Part shown: one piece after another, positions 16,522 through 24,175 of the stretch
Position numbering within the stretch: position 1 is the first letter of the stretch
How the letters are laid out: every line of letters begins with the position of its first letter
From: Streptomyces endocoffeicus
GTDB taxonomy: Bacteria > Actinomycetota > Actinomycetes > Streptomycetales > Streptomycetaceae
Reading direction: 5' to 3'
Assembly: GCF_016741935.1 (NCBI RefSeq)
Contig: NZ_JAERRG010000044.1
Span: 1-57,920, forward strand
Length of the DNA stretch: 57,920 nucleotides
Translations under genes and position numbers: made by a program
Notes under the pieces: generated by a model
Databases searched by the model: none
What the model saw: the letters and a program-made list of their open reading frames with translations, nothing else
Told to the model about the DNA's origin: nothing

Positions 16522-17686
16522 GGACGGCTCCCGTCTCGAGCAGCTGGGTGATCTCGGCGCTGGTGTAGCCGAGTTCATCGAGTACTTCTCGGGTGTGCTC
16601 GCCGAGCTGTGGGGGGAGACGGCGTAGACCAGGACGCTGGCCGTCGTAGCGGACGGGGTGGGCGGGGAGCCGTATCTCACCGGCCTGCGGATGGTTGATG
16701 GTCATGACGGTCTTGTTGTGCTCGACCTGGGGGTCGGCCACGACATCGGCGTAGTCGTTGACTGGCGCGTACCAGATGCGGTGCTCGGCGAAGCGTGTCG
16801 TCCAGTATTCGGTGGGGTGTTCGGCTATCCGGTCGGCGATGCGGGCGTTGATGTGCTCCCGCATCGCGTACTCCTGATCTGGCTCGATGGTGTTGAACCA
16901 GGGCTCGTCGAGCACCTTGGCCAGGGCGTCGGTGCTGGTGAGCGAGACGGTGATGTGGCCGTCGGCGGTAGCGAAGACCCCGTACGGCGCCTTGTAGAAC
17001 GGCGAAGAGATCCCGGAAGCGCTGCGCTCGCCGCGGAAGCCGTTGAGGAAGTAGGACAGCGGCTCGAGCTGGAGGTCGAGCGCGGCGTTGAGCAGGTTGC
17101 TCTCGACCCGGGTGCCCTCGCCGGTGCGTTCGCGGCCGTGCAGGGCGGCGAGGATACCGAGTGCACCGAGGACGGCGCCGTGCTGGTCGACCAGGGAAGC
17201 CCCGACGGGTGTGGGATGAGCGCCTGCTGCTCCGGTGGCGGCCGCGAGCCCGGACAGCGACTGGATCAGTACATCTTGTCCGGGGCGGTCGCGGTAAGGG
17301 CCGTCGGAGCCGTAGCCAGACAGAGAGCAATACACCAAGCGCGGGTTTGTGGCCCGAAGGTGCTCGTAGCCCAGGCCGAGCCGGTCCATCACGCCGGGGC
17401 GGAAGCTTTCGATCAACACGTCGGCGCCGTCGAGCAGCCGGCGCAGCATGGCCTTGCCCTCGTCGTTCTTGAGGTCGACGACGACACTGCGGGCGTTGCG
17501 GTTGCCGAGAAGGAAGAACACCGACACGCCGCCGACGTACGCATCCGGGCCGGACCAGGACCGCTCGAATGCCCCCTGCGGAGGTTCCACCTTGATGACG
17601 TCAGCACCCAGGTCGGCAAGAAGCTGGGTGGCTGACGGCCCCTGCAGGAAGTGCGTGAAGCTCACGACTTTGATACCGGAGAGCAT
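16508..17686 (-). CDS. CaiB/BaiF family CoA-transferase
   Basis: 392 aa, full length for class III CoA-transferases. N-terminal LSGIKVVSFTHFLQGPSATQLLADLGADVIKVE; the catalytic Asp lies in RPGQDVLIQSLSGL (~138). It moves CoA between acids such as succinyl- or acetyl-CoA and the pathway acid. First gene of the minus-strand operon; the promoter at 17859-17888 and LacI-type operator at 17834-17853 lie upstream. It probably activates a carboxylic acid for the hydratase encoded next. Confidence 0.92.
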   Translation of the reverse strand: MLSGIKVVSFTHFLQGPSATQLLADLGADVIKVEPPQGAFERSWSGPDAYVGGVSVFFLLGNRNARSVVVDLKNDEGKAMLRRLLDGADVLIESFRPGVMDRLGLGYEHLRATNPRLVYCSLSGYGSDGPYRDRPGQDVLIQSLSGLAAATGAAGAHPTPVGASLVDQHGAVLGALGILAALHGRERTGEGTRVESNLLNAALDLQLEPLSYFLNGFRGERSASGISSPFYKAPYGVFATADGHITVSLTSTDALAKVLDEPWFNTIEPDQEYAMREHINARIADRIAEHPTEYWTTRFAEHRIWYAPVNDYADVVADPQVEHNKTVMTINHPQAGEIRLPAHPVRYDGQRPGLRRLPPQLGEHTREVLDELGYTSAEITQLLETGAVRDHG

Positions 17687-17833
17687 CTCTCGTCCTCATT
17701 AGTGCTTGGTGAGCCCGTCACATGCCCTGGAACCGGCGACACGGCTCTTGCGGCAGGGCGTACAGATCGTGCAGGGGCAGCTGCAGCTGATCCGTGTGAC
17801 AGACCCGAGTTGACTGGTCTGGGAACGAGTGAT

Positions 17834-17853
17834 GTGCGCAATCGAGTGCGCAC
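17834..17853. promoter_or_regulatory. LacI-type operator upstream of the CoA-transferase gene
   Basis: GTGCGCAATCGAGTGCGCAC is an inverted repeat with perfect 7-nt arms. It is 16/20 identical to the site at 18960-18979 beside the start of the LacI regulator gene. Confidence 0.6.
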
Positions 17854-17858
17854 CTGTG

Positions 17859-17888
17859 AAGCTAGGCGGCGGATGCCGGAGGTGTCAA
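17859..17888 (-). promoter_or_regulatory. Promoter of the CoA-transferase operon
   Basis: On the minus strand TTGACA (17883-17888, overlapping the stop codon of the LacI gene) and TAGCTT (17859-17864) are 18 nt apart. The operator 17834-17853 lies just downstream, consistent with repression. Confidence 0.55.
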
Positions 17889-18907
17889 CTGTTGGACTGA
17901 CGCACGGATCGGGTGGATCCGCGGATGAGCAGCTCAGGAACCGGTTCCGTCACGACAAGATCCTTCAGCGCAGCGCCGCCGAGGTGACCGATCAGCATGT
18001 CGCAGGCGCGCCGTCCGAGCTCCCGCAGCGGCATCCGTACCGTCGTCAGGGCCGGTGTCCAGGTCTCGGCCACCCACGTGTCATTGATGGTCACTACGGA
18101 TACGTCATCCGGCACCCGAACCCCCCTGCGCGCGAGCGCGGACAGGGCGCCGATCGCGGCATTGACGCTGGAGACGACCAGCCCGGTCGGCAGCGTCGGC
18201 GAGCGCAGCAGCTGTTCAACGGCGGCGGACCCGCCCGCGGCCTCCCACCCCGACCGCAGAACCCACTCCTCCGTGATGGGCAGAGATGCCTCACGCATCG
18301 CCGAGCAGAATCCGTCGTGGCGGCGGACGGCTGTGTCATGGGTCGGTACGCCGGCGAGGTGCCCGATGCGCTCGTGTCCCAGATCGATGAGATGCCGGGT
18401 GGCCATCATGGCGCCGGCCACGTCGTCGAGCACCACTGCCCCGGTCCGCCCGGGCAACTTCGAGTTGATCAGCACCGCGGACTGCAGGCCGGTCAGGGTC
18501 TCGCCGAGCATTGCGTCGTCGAAGTCCTCCCGGCGCTGCAGCAGCACCCCGTCGACGCGACCGGCCGCGACGAGCTCGCGTAGCTGCTCGCGCCCGGCCG
18601 GTGGTGGATCGATCTGGGCCAGCAGCACCGCCATCCCGCCTTCGCGGGCATGGTCCTCGACTCCACCGAGCAGCTCGGCGAATACCGCGTTGTTCACGTC
18701 CGGCACGATCAGTCCCACCGCGCCGGAGCGGGCGAAGCGCAACGCGCGAGCGCGATGGTTGGGTACGTACTGAAGCCGGTCGGCCGCGTTGCGCACCCGC
18801 TCGCGGGTGGCGTCGCTGATCCGGGCGCGTTCATCGCCGGTCAGTACGCGGGAGGCCACGGACCGGGAGACGCCGGCGGCGTCCGCCACCTCCTGCAGCG
18901 ATGTCAT
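17885..18907 (-). CDS. LacI family transcriptional regulator
   Basis: 340 aa from ATG 18907; an upstream extension to 18979 would run over the operator and has no ribosome site. N-terminal helix-turn-helix and hinge: LQEVADAAGVSRSVASRVL, then YVPNHRARALR. Effector domain: GAVGLIVPDVNNAVFAELL, VVLDDVAGAMMATRHLIDLGH, VPDDVSVVTINDT and the RMPLRELGRRACDMLIGHL end, all typical. It lies between two operons with matching palindromes, so it likely controls both plus itself. The effector is unknown, probably a sugar or sugar acid given the plus-strand enzymes. Confidence 0.92.
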   Translation of the reverse strand: MTSLQEVADAAGVSRSVASRVLTGDERARISDATRERVRNAADRLQYVPNHRARALRFARSGAVGLIVPDVNNAVFAELLGGVEDHAREGGMAVLLAQIDPPPAGREQLRELVAAGRVDGVLLQRREDFDDAMLGETLTGLQSAVLINSKLPGRTGAVVLDDVAGAMMATRHLIDLGHERIGHLAGVPTHDTAVRRHDGFCSAMREASLPITEEWVLRSGWEAAGGSAAVEQLLRSPTLPTGLVVSSVNAAIGALSALARRGVRVPDDVSVVTINDTWVAETWTPALTTVRMPLRELGRRACDMLIGHLGGAALKDLVVTEPVPELLIRGSTRSVRQSNS

Positions 18908-18940
18908 GTCCCGGAGTATAGATCCGCCTCGATCATCTGA

Positions 18941-18979
18941 ACAATCGGTTGTCCCCAGAGTGCGCAACCGGTTGTGCAC
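18941..18979. promoter_or_regulatory. Tandem LacI-type operators between regulator and DapA-like gene
   Basis: GTGCGCAACCGGTTGTGCAC (18960-18979) has 9/10 complementary arms around the CAACCGGTTG core typical of LacI sites. Next to it, ACAATCGGTTGT (18941-18952) is a second, weaker palindrome with the same core; centres are 23 bp apart. They lie 34 nt upstream of the regulator start and about 130 nt upstream of the DapA-like gene. Confidence 0.6.
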
Positions 18980-19108
18980 GATCGATGTCTGTGCTTGACT
19001 CCGTGATGGGTCCGAGTGAGCAACACGTTCACCCGACGAGCCGACCCTCGTTCGCGCGGGCAGCCGAAAGAGACAGGGGAACTCCTGGCTCGTCTTTCCG
19101 AGAGGTCG

Positions 19109-20209
19109 ATGACGATGTCGATCAGTTCCACGGCTCTGCCTTTGCCCATCGCGGAGCTCATCCGTGACGGCGCTGTCCTACCCGCCCATCCATTGGCGCT
19201 CGACGAGTCCGGCCGCCTCGACGCTGTCCGTCAGCGGGCGCTGACCCGGTATTACCTCGACGCCGGCGCCGGCGGAGTCGCGGTCGGGGTGCACACCACC
19301 CAGTTCGCGATCCGCGAGCACGGCCTTTACGAACAGGTGCTGCGCATCGCCGCCGAGACCACCCGTGACTGGGCTGATCGCCCGGCCGCGCTCGTCGCTG
19401 GCGTCACAGGCGCCACCGACCAGGCTCTCGCCGAGGCCGTAACCGCCCGCGACCTCGGCTATCACGCAGCTCTGCTCAACGTGGCCGCGTTGCGCGAATC
19501 CCCTGAGTCCGAGGTGCTCGCGCACTGCCGACGCGTCGCAGAAGTGATGCCGATCATCGGATTCGCGCTGTTGCCGGAGGTCGGCGGGTTCCACCTCAGC
19601 TACGAATTCTGGCGGGCTTTCGCGGAACTCGACAATGTCGTGGCGATCAAGATGGCGCCCTTCGACCGCTACCGCACCCTCGACATCGTCCGGGCCGTGA
19701 TTGACGCCGGCGCGACGGAGCGCATCACCCTTTACACCGGCAACGATGACCACATCGTGCTCGACCTGGTCACCCCCTTCGCCCTGTGCCGCGCCGACGG
19801 TTCGAAGGTCACGGCGAGGGTCAAAGGCGGACTGCTGGGGCATTGGAGCGTATGGACCAGGCGCGCGGTCGAACTGCTCGACCGGATCCACGCCCTGCCC
19901 GACGGCGCACCGGTGCCGGCCGACCTGCTCGCGCTCGACTCGCTGATCACCGACGCCAACGGCGCCGTTTACGACGCTCACAACGCCTTCCGCGGCTGCA
20001 TCCCCGGCTGCCTGGAGGTGCTTCGCCGCCAGGGCCTCGTACGCGACGTGCGGTGCCTGGACCCCGCTGAGCAGCTCAGCCCCGGACAGGCAGCACAGAT
20101 CGACCGCGTCGTGCAGAGGTATCCCGACCTGACCGACGACGCGTTCGTCGAGGCCAACCTCAAGCGCTGGCTCTCCGACGACGGAGCCTCGATCGACCTG
20201 GTCGCCTGA
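19109..20209 (+). CDS. Dihydrodipicolinate synthase (DapA/NAL) family lyase
   Basis: 366 aa, longer than DapA (~295). A TIM barrel of the N-acetylneuraminate lyase/DapA family: GAGGVAVGVHTTQFAI (in place of the GTTGE loop), then the Schiff-base lysine in NVVAIKMAPFDRYRT (~181). Start ATG 19109 follows GAGAGG; an upstream in-frame GTG at 19016 lacks a site. Members cleave or form 2-oxo-acid bonds or dehydrate sugar acids. First gene of the plus-strand half of the LacI divergon, followed by an epimerase and a sugar isomerase; the substrate is probably a sugar-derived acid (inference). Confidence 0.82.
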   Translation: MTMSISSTALPLPIAELIRDGAVLPAHPLALDESGRLDAVRQRALTRYYLDAGAGGVAVGVHTTQFAIREHGLYEQVLRIAAETTRDWADRPAALVAGVTGATDQALAEAVTARDLGYHAALLNVAALRESPESEVLAHCRRVAEVMPIIGFALLPEVGGFHLSYEFWRAFAELDNVVAIKMAPFDRYRTLDIVRAVIDAGATERITLYTGNDDHIVLDLVTPFALCRADGSKVTARVKGGLLGHWSVWTRRAVELLDRIHALPDGAPVPADLLALDSLITDANGAVYDAHNAFRGCIPGCLEVLRRQGLVRDVRCLDPAEQLSPGQAAQIDRVVQRYPDLTDDAFVEANLKRWLSDDGASIDLVA

Positions 20210-20306
20210 GCGGCTACACGCATACGCCGCAACGCTCTGGCGGCGACCCATGCGGTCCCCTCGCACTTCCTTTCCTGTACGACACGGCACCCTCGCGGAG
20301 ACAGCC

Positions 20307-21356
20307 ATGCCCGACATCCCGGTCCTGCACCCGGACATGTTCCCGAAGCACTTCACCGACCTTGATCACCTTGAGGACTTCATGTCCACCCCGACCGCCG
20401 AGACCCTCGCCGACCTGCAGGACCTCGACGGCGACGTCGCGATTCTCGGGGTCGCCGGGAAGATGGGCGTCACCCTCGCCCGCTTGATCAAGAAGGCCGC
20501 GCCACACAAGCGGGTCATCGGCGTCGCCCGGTTCTCCGACGCCGCCGCCCGCGAGCGACTCGAAGCCTGGGGTGTGGAGACCATCGCCTGCGACCTGCTC
20601 GACCGTGAGGCGGTGCTCGCCCTGCCCAAGGTGCCGAACGTGATCTACATGGCCGGGCTGAAGTTCGACACCGGCGGCCGTGAGGACTTCCTGTGGGCGA
20701 TGAACACCCTTGCCCCCGCCCACGTCGCCGAAGGCTACGCCGGCTCCCGCATCGTGGCTCTGTCCACCATCCACGTCTACCCGTGGAGCAACCCACTGCA
20801 CGGCGGCGTCACCGAGGCAACGCCGCCCACCGCCCGGCCGGGGGAGTACGCGAACTCGGTCGTCGGCCGGGAACGGATCTTCCAGTACTTCTCCCGCCGG
20901 CACAGCACCCCCGGCCGACTCGTCCGCTTTGTCTACGCCGTCGACATGCGCTACGGCGTGCTGCAGGAGATCGCCCGCTGGGTCCTCGACTGCGCCGAAA
21001 TCCCGCTGGAGACGGGTGCAGTCAACATCATGTGGCAGGGCGACGCGATCAATCAGTTCGCCCGCCTGCTGCGGCACTGCGAGGCGCCCGCTGGCCCGAT
21101 CAACATCGGCAATCCCGAACTGACGAGTGTCCGGCGCATCGCCACGGCGTTCGGCGAGGCATTCGGAGTCGAGCCCCGCTTCACCGGAGCCGAGACCGAC
21201 TGTCTGGCGGTGAACTGCGACAAGGCCGCCGAATTGCTCGGCAACCCGATCGTGCCATTGAACACGATGATCAATTGGGTTGCCGCATGGACCAAGGCGA
21301 ACAAGCCGGTACACGGCAAGCCCAGCAAGTTCGAGGTGCGTACCGGCCGGTTCTGA
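20307..21356 (+). CDS. NAD-dependent epimerase/dehydratase family protein
   Basis: 349 aa extended short-chain dehydrogenase fold. The nucleotide loop GVAGKMGVTLARL (GxxGxxG) lies at ~50, STIHVYPW matches the serine region, and PINIGNPELTSVRRIATAFG is the extended-SDR C-terminal region. At the catalytic site the sequence is EYANSVVGRER: Tyr is kept but the expected Lys four residues later is Val, so canonical chemistry is doubtful. ATG 20307 follows GGAGA; an in-frame extension from 20250 is less likely. It lies between the DapA-like gene and a sugar isomerase. Confidence 0.8.
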   Translation: MPDIPVLHPDMFPKHFTDLDHLEDFMSTPTAETLADLQDLDGDVAILGVAGKMGVTLARLIKKAAPHKRVIGVARFSDAAARERLEAWGVETIACDLLDREAVLALPKVPNVIYMAGLKFDTGGREDFLWAMNTLAPAHVAEGYAGSRIVALSTIHVYPWSNPLHGGVTEATPPTARPGEYANSVVGRERIFQYFSRRHSTPGRLVRFVYAVDMRYGVLQEIARWVLDCAEIPLETGAVNIMWQGDAINQFARLLRHCEAPAGPINIGNPELTSVRRIATAFGEAFGVEPRFTGAETDCLAVNCDKAAELLGNPIVPLNTMINWVAAWTKANKPVHGKPSKFEVRTGRF

Positions 21357-21416
21357 TCCAAGCCCCGCGCGGCAGGTCCCTCCAACCTCCTCAATGCTGA
21401 GTCCCTGGAGACGACG

Positions 21417-21607
21417 ATGTCCGACACCACAGTGGCAGGCCGCCCTACCAGCTACCGAATGTCGTCCCTACCCCATACATCGCCGAGGCGAAGGGCACAG
21501 AACTTCCCAGACTGGACACGCTCACTCTGGAGGAGTTGGAACGCTGGGTCGCCGGAGTGCAGCTACGGCATCAGGTATACCGTGCAGAGCTGGAGGCACA
21601 GGATTGA
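21417..21607 (+). pseudogene. Small ORF with apparent frameshift, coupled to the sugar isomerase
   Basis: An ATG at 21417 with GGAGA upstream starts MSDTTVAGR; after a one-base shift near 21445 the frame reads a protein-like segment (PNVVPTPYIAEAKGTELPRL, then LTLEELERWVAGVQLRHQVY) to TGA at 21605-21607. Intact, it would be about 63 aa. Its stop overlaps the TTG start of the next gene (TTGA), typical of translational coupling. No family recognised. A sequencing error, recent mutation or recoding cannot be told apart from this sequence. Confidence 0.45.
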
Positions 21608-22386
21608 CTGGGCAACTGATCCCGGGGCTGGTATCCGTGACGTTCCGCCACCTCGAGGTGGCCAACGTACTCGACCTGGCCACTCGTGCTGGCCTGCGCG
21701 CCATCGAATGGGGTGGCGATGTCCACGTTCCTGCTGGCGACGCCAGGGCCGCGCATCAAACCGCGCAGATGAGCGCCGACGTTGGAGTCGAGATCGCCGC
21801 CTACGGCTCCTACTACCACGCCGGCTACGACACGCCGGCGAACTTCGAACCCGTCCTGCGTACCGCCATCGACCTCGGCGCACCTCGGATCCGCATCTGG
21901 GCGGGAAGGCGCGGGTCGGCTGATTCCGACGCATCAGCCAGGACCCGCGTCGCCACCGACCTTTACCGCGTCGCCGAGTTGGCGGCCGAGCACGGTATCG
22001 AGATCGGCGTGGAACACCATCCGAAAACGCTGACCGACACCCTGGAGTCCGCACTCGAGCTCTATGCCGCCACTGGCCACCCTGGCGTGCGGCCTTACTG
22101 GCAACCGCGGACCGGCCAGGGCAGCACATCGTCACTGATGGAGGTAGCAACCTTGCTCCCGTCGCTGGTCACCGTGCATGTCTTCACCTGGACCCGTGGT
22201 GGTGAGCGCCGGGCGCTTGCCGACGGCGCGGCACTCTGGAAACCGGTGATCGCCGCCCTCGCCAGGGAGCACGACCAAGGACCCGCCCAGGACAAGCGGT
22301 ACGCACTGCTTGAGTTTGTCCAGAATGACGATCCGGCAGCGTTCCTGACCGACGCGGCAACGCTATGCCGGTGGCTGGCCCGCTGA
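21604..22386 (+). CDS. Sugar phosphate isomerase/epimerase family (xylose isomerase-like TIM barrel)
   Basis: 260 aa. N-terminal PGLVSVTFRHLEVANVLDLA, then GLRAIEWGGDVHVP, the helix-strand APRIRIWAGR, and EIGVEHHPKTLTDTLESA with a metal-binding Glu, as in IolE/UxaE-like AP-endonuclease-2-fold enzymes. The TTG start is supported by an exact GGAGG 7 nt upstream and by overlap with the preceding stop. Last gene of the plus-strand operon; it likely interconverts keto sugars or sugar acids for the pathway. Confidence 0.83.
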   Translation: MTGQLIPGLVSVTFRHLEVANVLDLATRAGLRAIEWGGDVHVPAGDARAAHQTAQMSADVGVEIAAYGSYYHAGYDTPANFEPVLRTAIDLGAPRIRIWAGRRGSADSDASARTRVATDLYRVAELAAEHGIEIGVEHHPKTLTDTLESALELYAATGHPGVRPYWQPRTGQGSTSSLMEVATLLPSLVTVHVFTWTRGGERRALADGAALWKPVIAALAREHDQGPAQDKRYALLEFVQNDDPAAFLTDAATLCRWLAR

Positions 22387-22431
22387 CTTCCTAGGCGCCG
22401 GCCCCTCGGCCTCTCATCGATCGGAAATCCG

Positions 22432-22590
22432 CTATCCGCCGTCATGCTCATCGTGCAGACGCTCGCTCGCCAGATCGGCGACGACCGCCCACACCCGCTC
22501 GAACGGTAGCTCCAGGTGCTCCTCCGCGCACAGCGGGGCGTGCAGCCGCGCGGCCAGCACCCGCAGCCGAGTCACGGCGTCCACACTCAT
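22432..22590 (-). pseudogene. Short ORF downstream of the sigma remnant, truncated
   Basis: 53 codons; the ATG overlaps the stop of the sigma remnant (ATGA), showing an original operon. It reads ALPCEEHLELPFERVW-like residues (actual: EEHLELPFERVWAVVADLAS), reminiscent of the first strand and helix of SRPBCC/polyketide-cyclase proteins, but stops long before the usual ~140 aa. Probably a decayed gene. Confidence 0.4.
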
Positions 22591-22874
22591 TGCTGCCATG
22601 CCTTCCGGAACGCCGAACGGGCCTGGTGCAACCGGGATGACTTGACGGTGCCGGGCGCGACCCCGAGCAGCTCGGCCGCGCCGCGTTCGTCGATCCCCTC
22701 CAGCTCGCGGAGCACCAGCACGGCACGATGGTGTACGGGCATCAGCGCCAGCAGATCTCGCACCTGCGCCGGCGACTCCCCGTCGCCGACTCCGCCGAGA
22801 GCGCCGGCCAGCCGCTCGATCTCCCACGTCGGCCGGGATTCTCCCGCTGAGCCGTCCATCACCAGGGACACCAT
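22587..22874 (-). pseudogene. ECF sigma factor remnant (region 4)
   Basis: Reads VRDLLALMPVHHRAVLVLRE, then LEGIDERGAAELLGVAPGTVKSSRLHQARSAF, which is sigma region 4 with its helix-turn-helix. Region 2 is absent and the N-terminal 40 residues do not match the family, so the gene has lost its front part. Confidence 0.65.
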
Positions 22875-22934
22875 CGCCTCCCCTGCGCACGAGGAGTCCG
22901 TCCCCGGCGGCCGATCGCTATTCTGGAGCCAAAG

Positions 22935-22948
22935 CGTTCAAACGAACG
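22935..22948. promoter_or_regulatory. Palindrome upstream of the DeoR/LacI-type regulator
   Basis: CGTTCAAACGAACG has perfect 5-nt arms and ends 25 nt before the regulator start, a plausible autoregulatory operator. Confidence 0.4.
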
Positions 22949-22973
22949 TCTATGCGCGGAGAAGGGGTCTGGG

Positions 22974-24083
22974 ATGCGAGAGCCTGTGGACGTACGGCGG
23001 CGGCAGATACTCGCCACGGTGCAGGCGCGCGGCGAGGTGAAGCTGACCGACCTCGCCGGCGAGCTGGAAGTATCGATCATCACTATCCGTCGCGACGTCG
23101 AAGAACTCACCCGCGCCGGGAAGCTGCGCCGCGGACACGGCGTGGCCCGGTCGGTGGTGCCGGTGCAGCGGGCCGAGCCGGCCGCGGAGCCGCCCGGTGG
23201 GACGGTGGGGATCGTGGTGCCGGAGCGGCACGCATATCTATTCGAAACCATGAACGGCGCCCGCGAGGTGCTGCAGGCCGCCGGCGTCCGGCCCGCGCTG
23301 CTGATCGCGCCGCAGGCGCCGGGCACCGAGCGGCCCATCATCGAGCGGGCATTGGCGGCCGGTGTGCAGGGCCTGCTGCTCGCGCCGCGCTGGCGTAGCA
23401 CCGCGGCGGAGGAGGGCGACTACGACTGGCTCGCCGCCACGACCGCCGACGTGCCCGCGGTGCTGATGGAGCGCCGCCCCCGTCCCGGCAGCGTGCTGCA
23501 CGCCATGGACTCCGTCTGCTCCGACCACTGGTACGGCGTGCACCTGGCAGTCGAGCATCTGCTGGCGCTCGGCCACCGCCGCGTGGTGCTCGCCGCACGC
23601 GACGACAGCCCCACCGCCCGGGCCGTGCGGGCCGCCTTCGCGGCGATCGCGGAGGAACGCAGCGGCGGCGAGCGGTGGGACGTTATCAGCAGCGCGCCGG
23701 ACGCCGAACCCGATTACGGTCCCGGCACCCCGGTCGAACTCGCCGCGCTGCTGCGCAGGCGCGGCGCCACCGCCGCGATCCTGCACGGCGACGTCGACGC
23801 GCTGGTGCTGGTGCAGCAGCTGGCCGACGCCGGGCTGAAGGTGCCGCAGGACTGCTCGGTGGTGGCGTACAACGATGTGGTTGCGGCGCTGGGCCACCCG
23901 CCGCTGACGGCCGTGGCACCGCCGAAGTCCGAGATCGGACGGATGGCCGCCGAGGTGCTGCTGCGACGGCTGGGGCACGACGGGAGGGGGCGTACAGCCG
24001 GTGGGGCGGTAGCGCCGAGCCGGGTGGAATTGCTGCCGGCGCTCGCGGTACGTGGGTCGACGCAGGCCGTAACGACCGTTTGA
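22974..24083 (+). CDS. Hybrid regulator: DeoR-type helix-turn-helix with LacI-type sugar-binding domain
   Basis: 369 aa. Residues 1-60 are DeoR-like (VRRRQILATVQARGEVKLTDLA, SIITIRRDVEEL, AGKLRRGHG). Residues ~75-360 resemble the periplasmic-binding-like effector domain of LacI/GalR regulators (TVGIVVPERHAYLFETMNGA, HLAVEHLLALGHRRVVLAA, KVPQDCSVVAYNDVVAA). It immediately precedes a sugar ABC importer operon on the same strand and very probably controls it in response to the imported sugar. Confidence 0.88.
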   Translation: MREPVDVRRRQILATVQARGEVKLTDLAGELEVSIITIRRDVEELTRAGKLRRGHGVARSVVPVQRAEPAAEPPGGTVGIVVPERHAYLFETMNGAREVLQAAGVRPALLIAPQAPGTERPIIERALAAGVQGLLLAPRWRSTAAEEGDYDWLAATTADVPAVLMERRPRPGSVLHAMDSVCSDHWYGVHLAVEHLLALGHRRVVLAARDDSPTARAVRAAFAAIAEERSGGERWDVISSAPDAEPDYGPGTPVELAALLRRRGATAAILHGDVDALVLVQQLADAGLKVPQDCSVVAYNDVVAALGHPPLTAVAPPKSEIGRMAAEVLLRRLGHDGRGRTAGGAVAPSRVELLPALAVRGSTQAVTTV

Positions 24084-24140
24084 CCGCTTTGTATTTCTCT
24101 GATCGAGATATTGACCGTAACCGTTCAGGCGGTCAGGATT
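24080..24140. promoter_or_regulatory. Repeat-rich promoter region of the first ABC importer operon
   Basis: TTGACCG occurs twice, at 24080 and 24111, 31 bp apart. Nearby are AACGACCGTT and ACCG-N6-CGGT inverted repeats. This is plausible operator and promoter DNA between the regulator and the binding protein gene; no unambiguous -10 is seen. Confidence 0.35.
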
Positions 24141-24175
24141 CCCGTGTCTCCAACATGAGCCGCGGGAGGCCCCTC

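Noticed and set aside
21417..22386. C-glycoside deglycosidase alpha/beta pair
   Set aside because: The coupled small ORF plus TIM barrel recalled this system, but the small ORF (~63 aa) is too short for the beta subunit and the isomerase is shorter than known alpha subunits.
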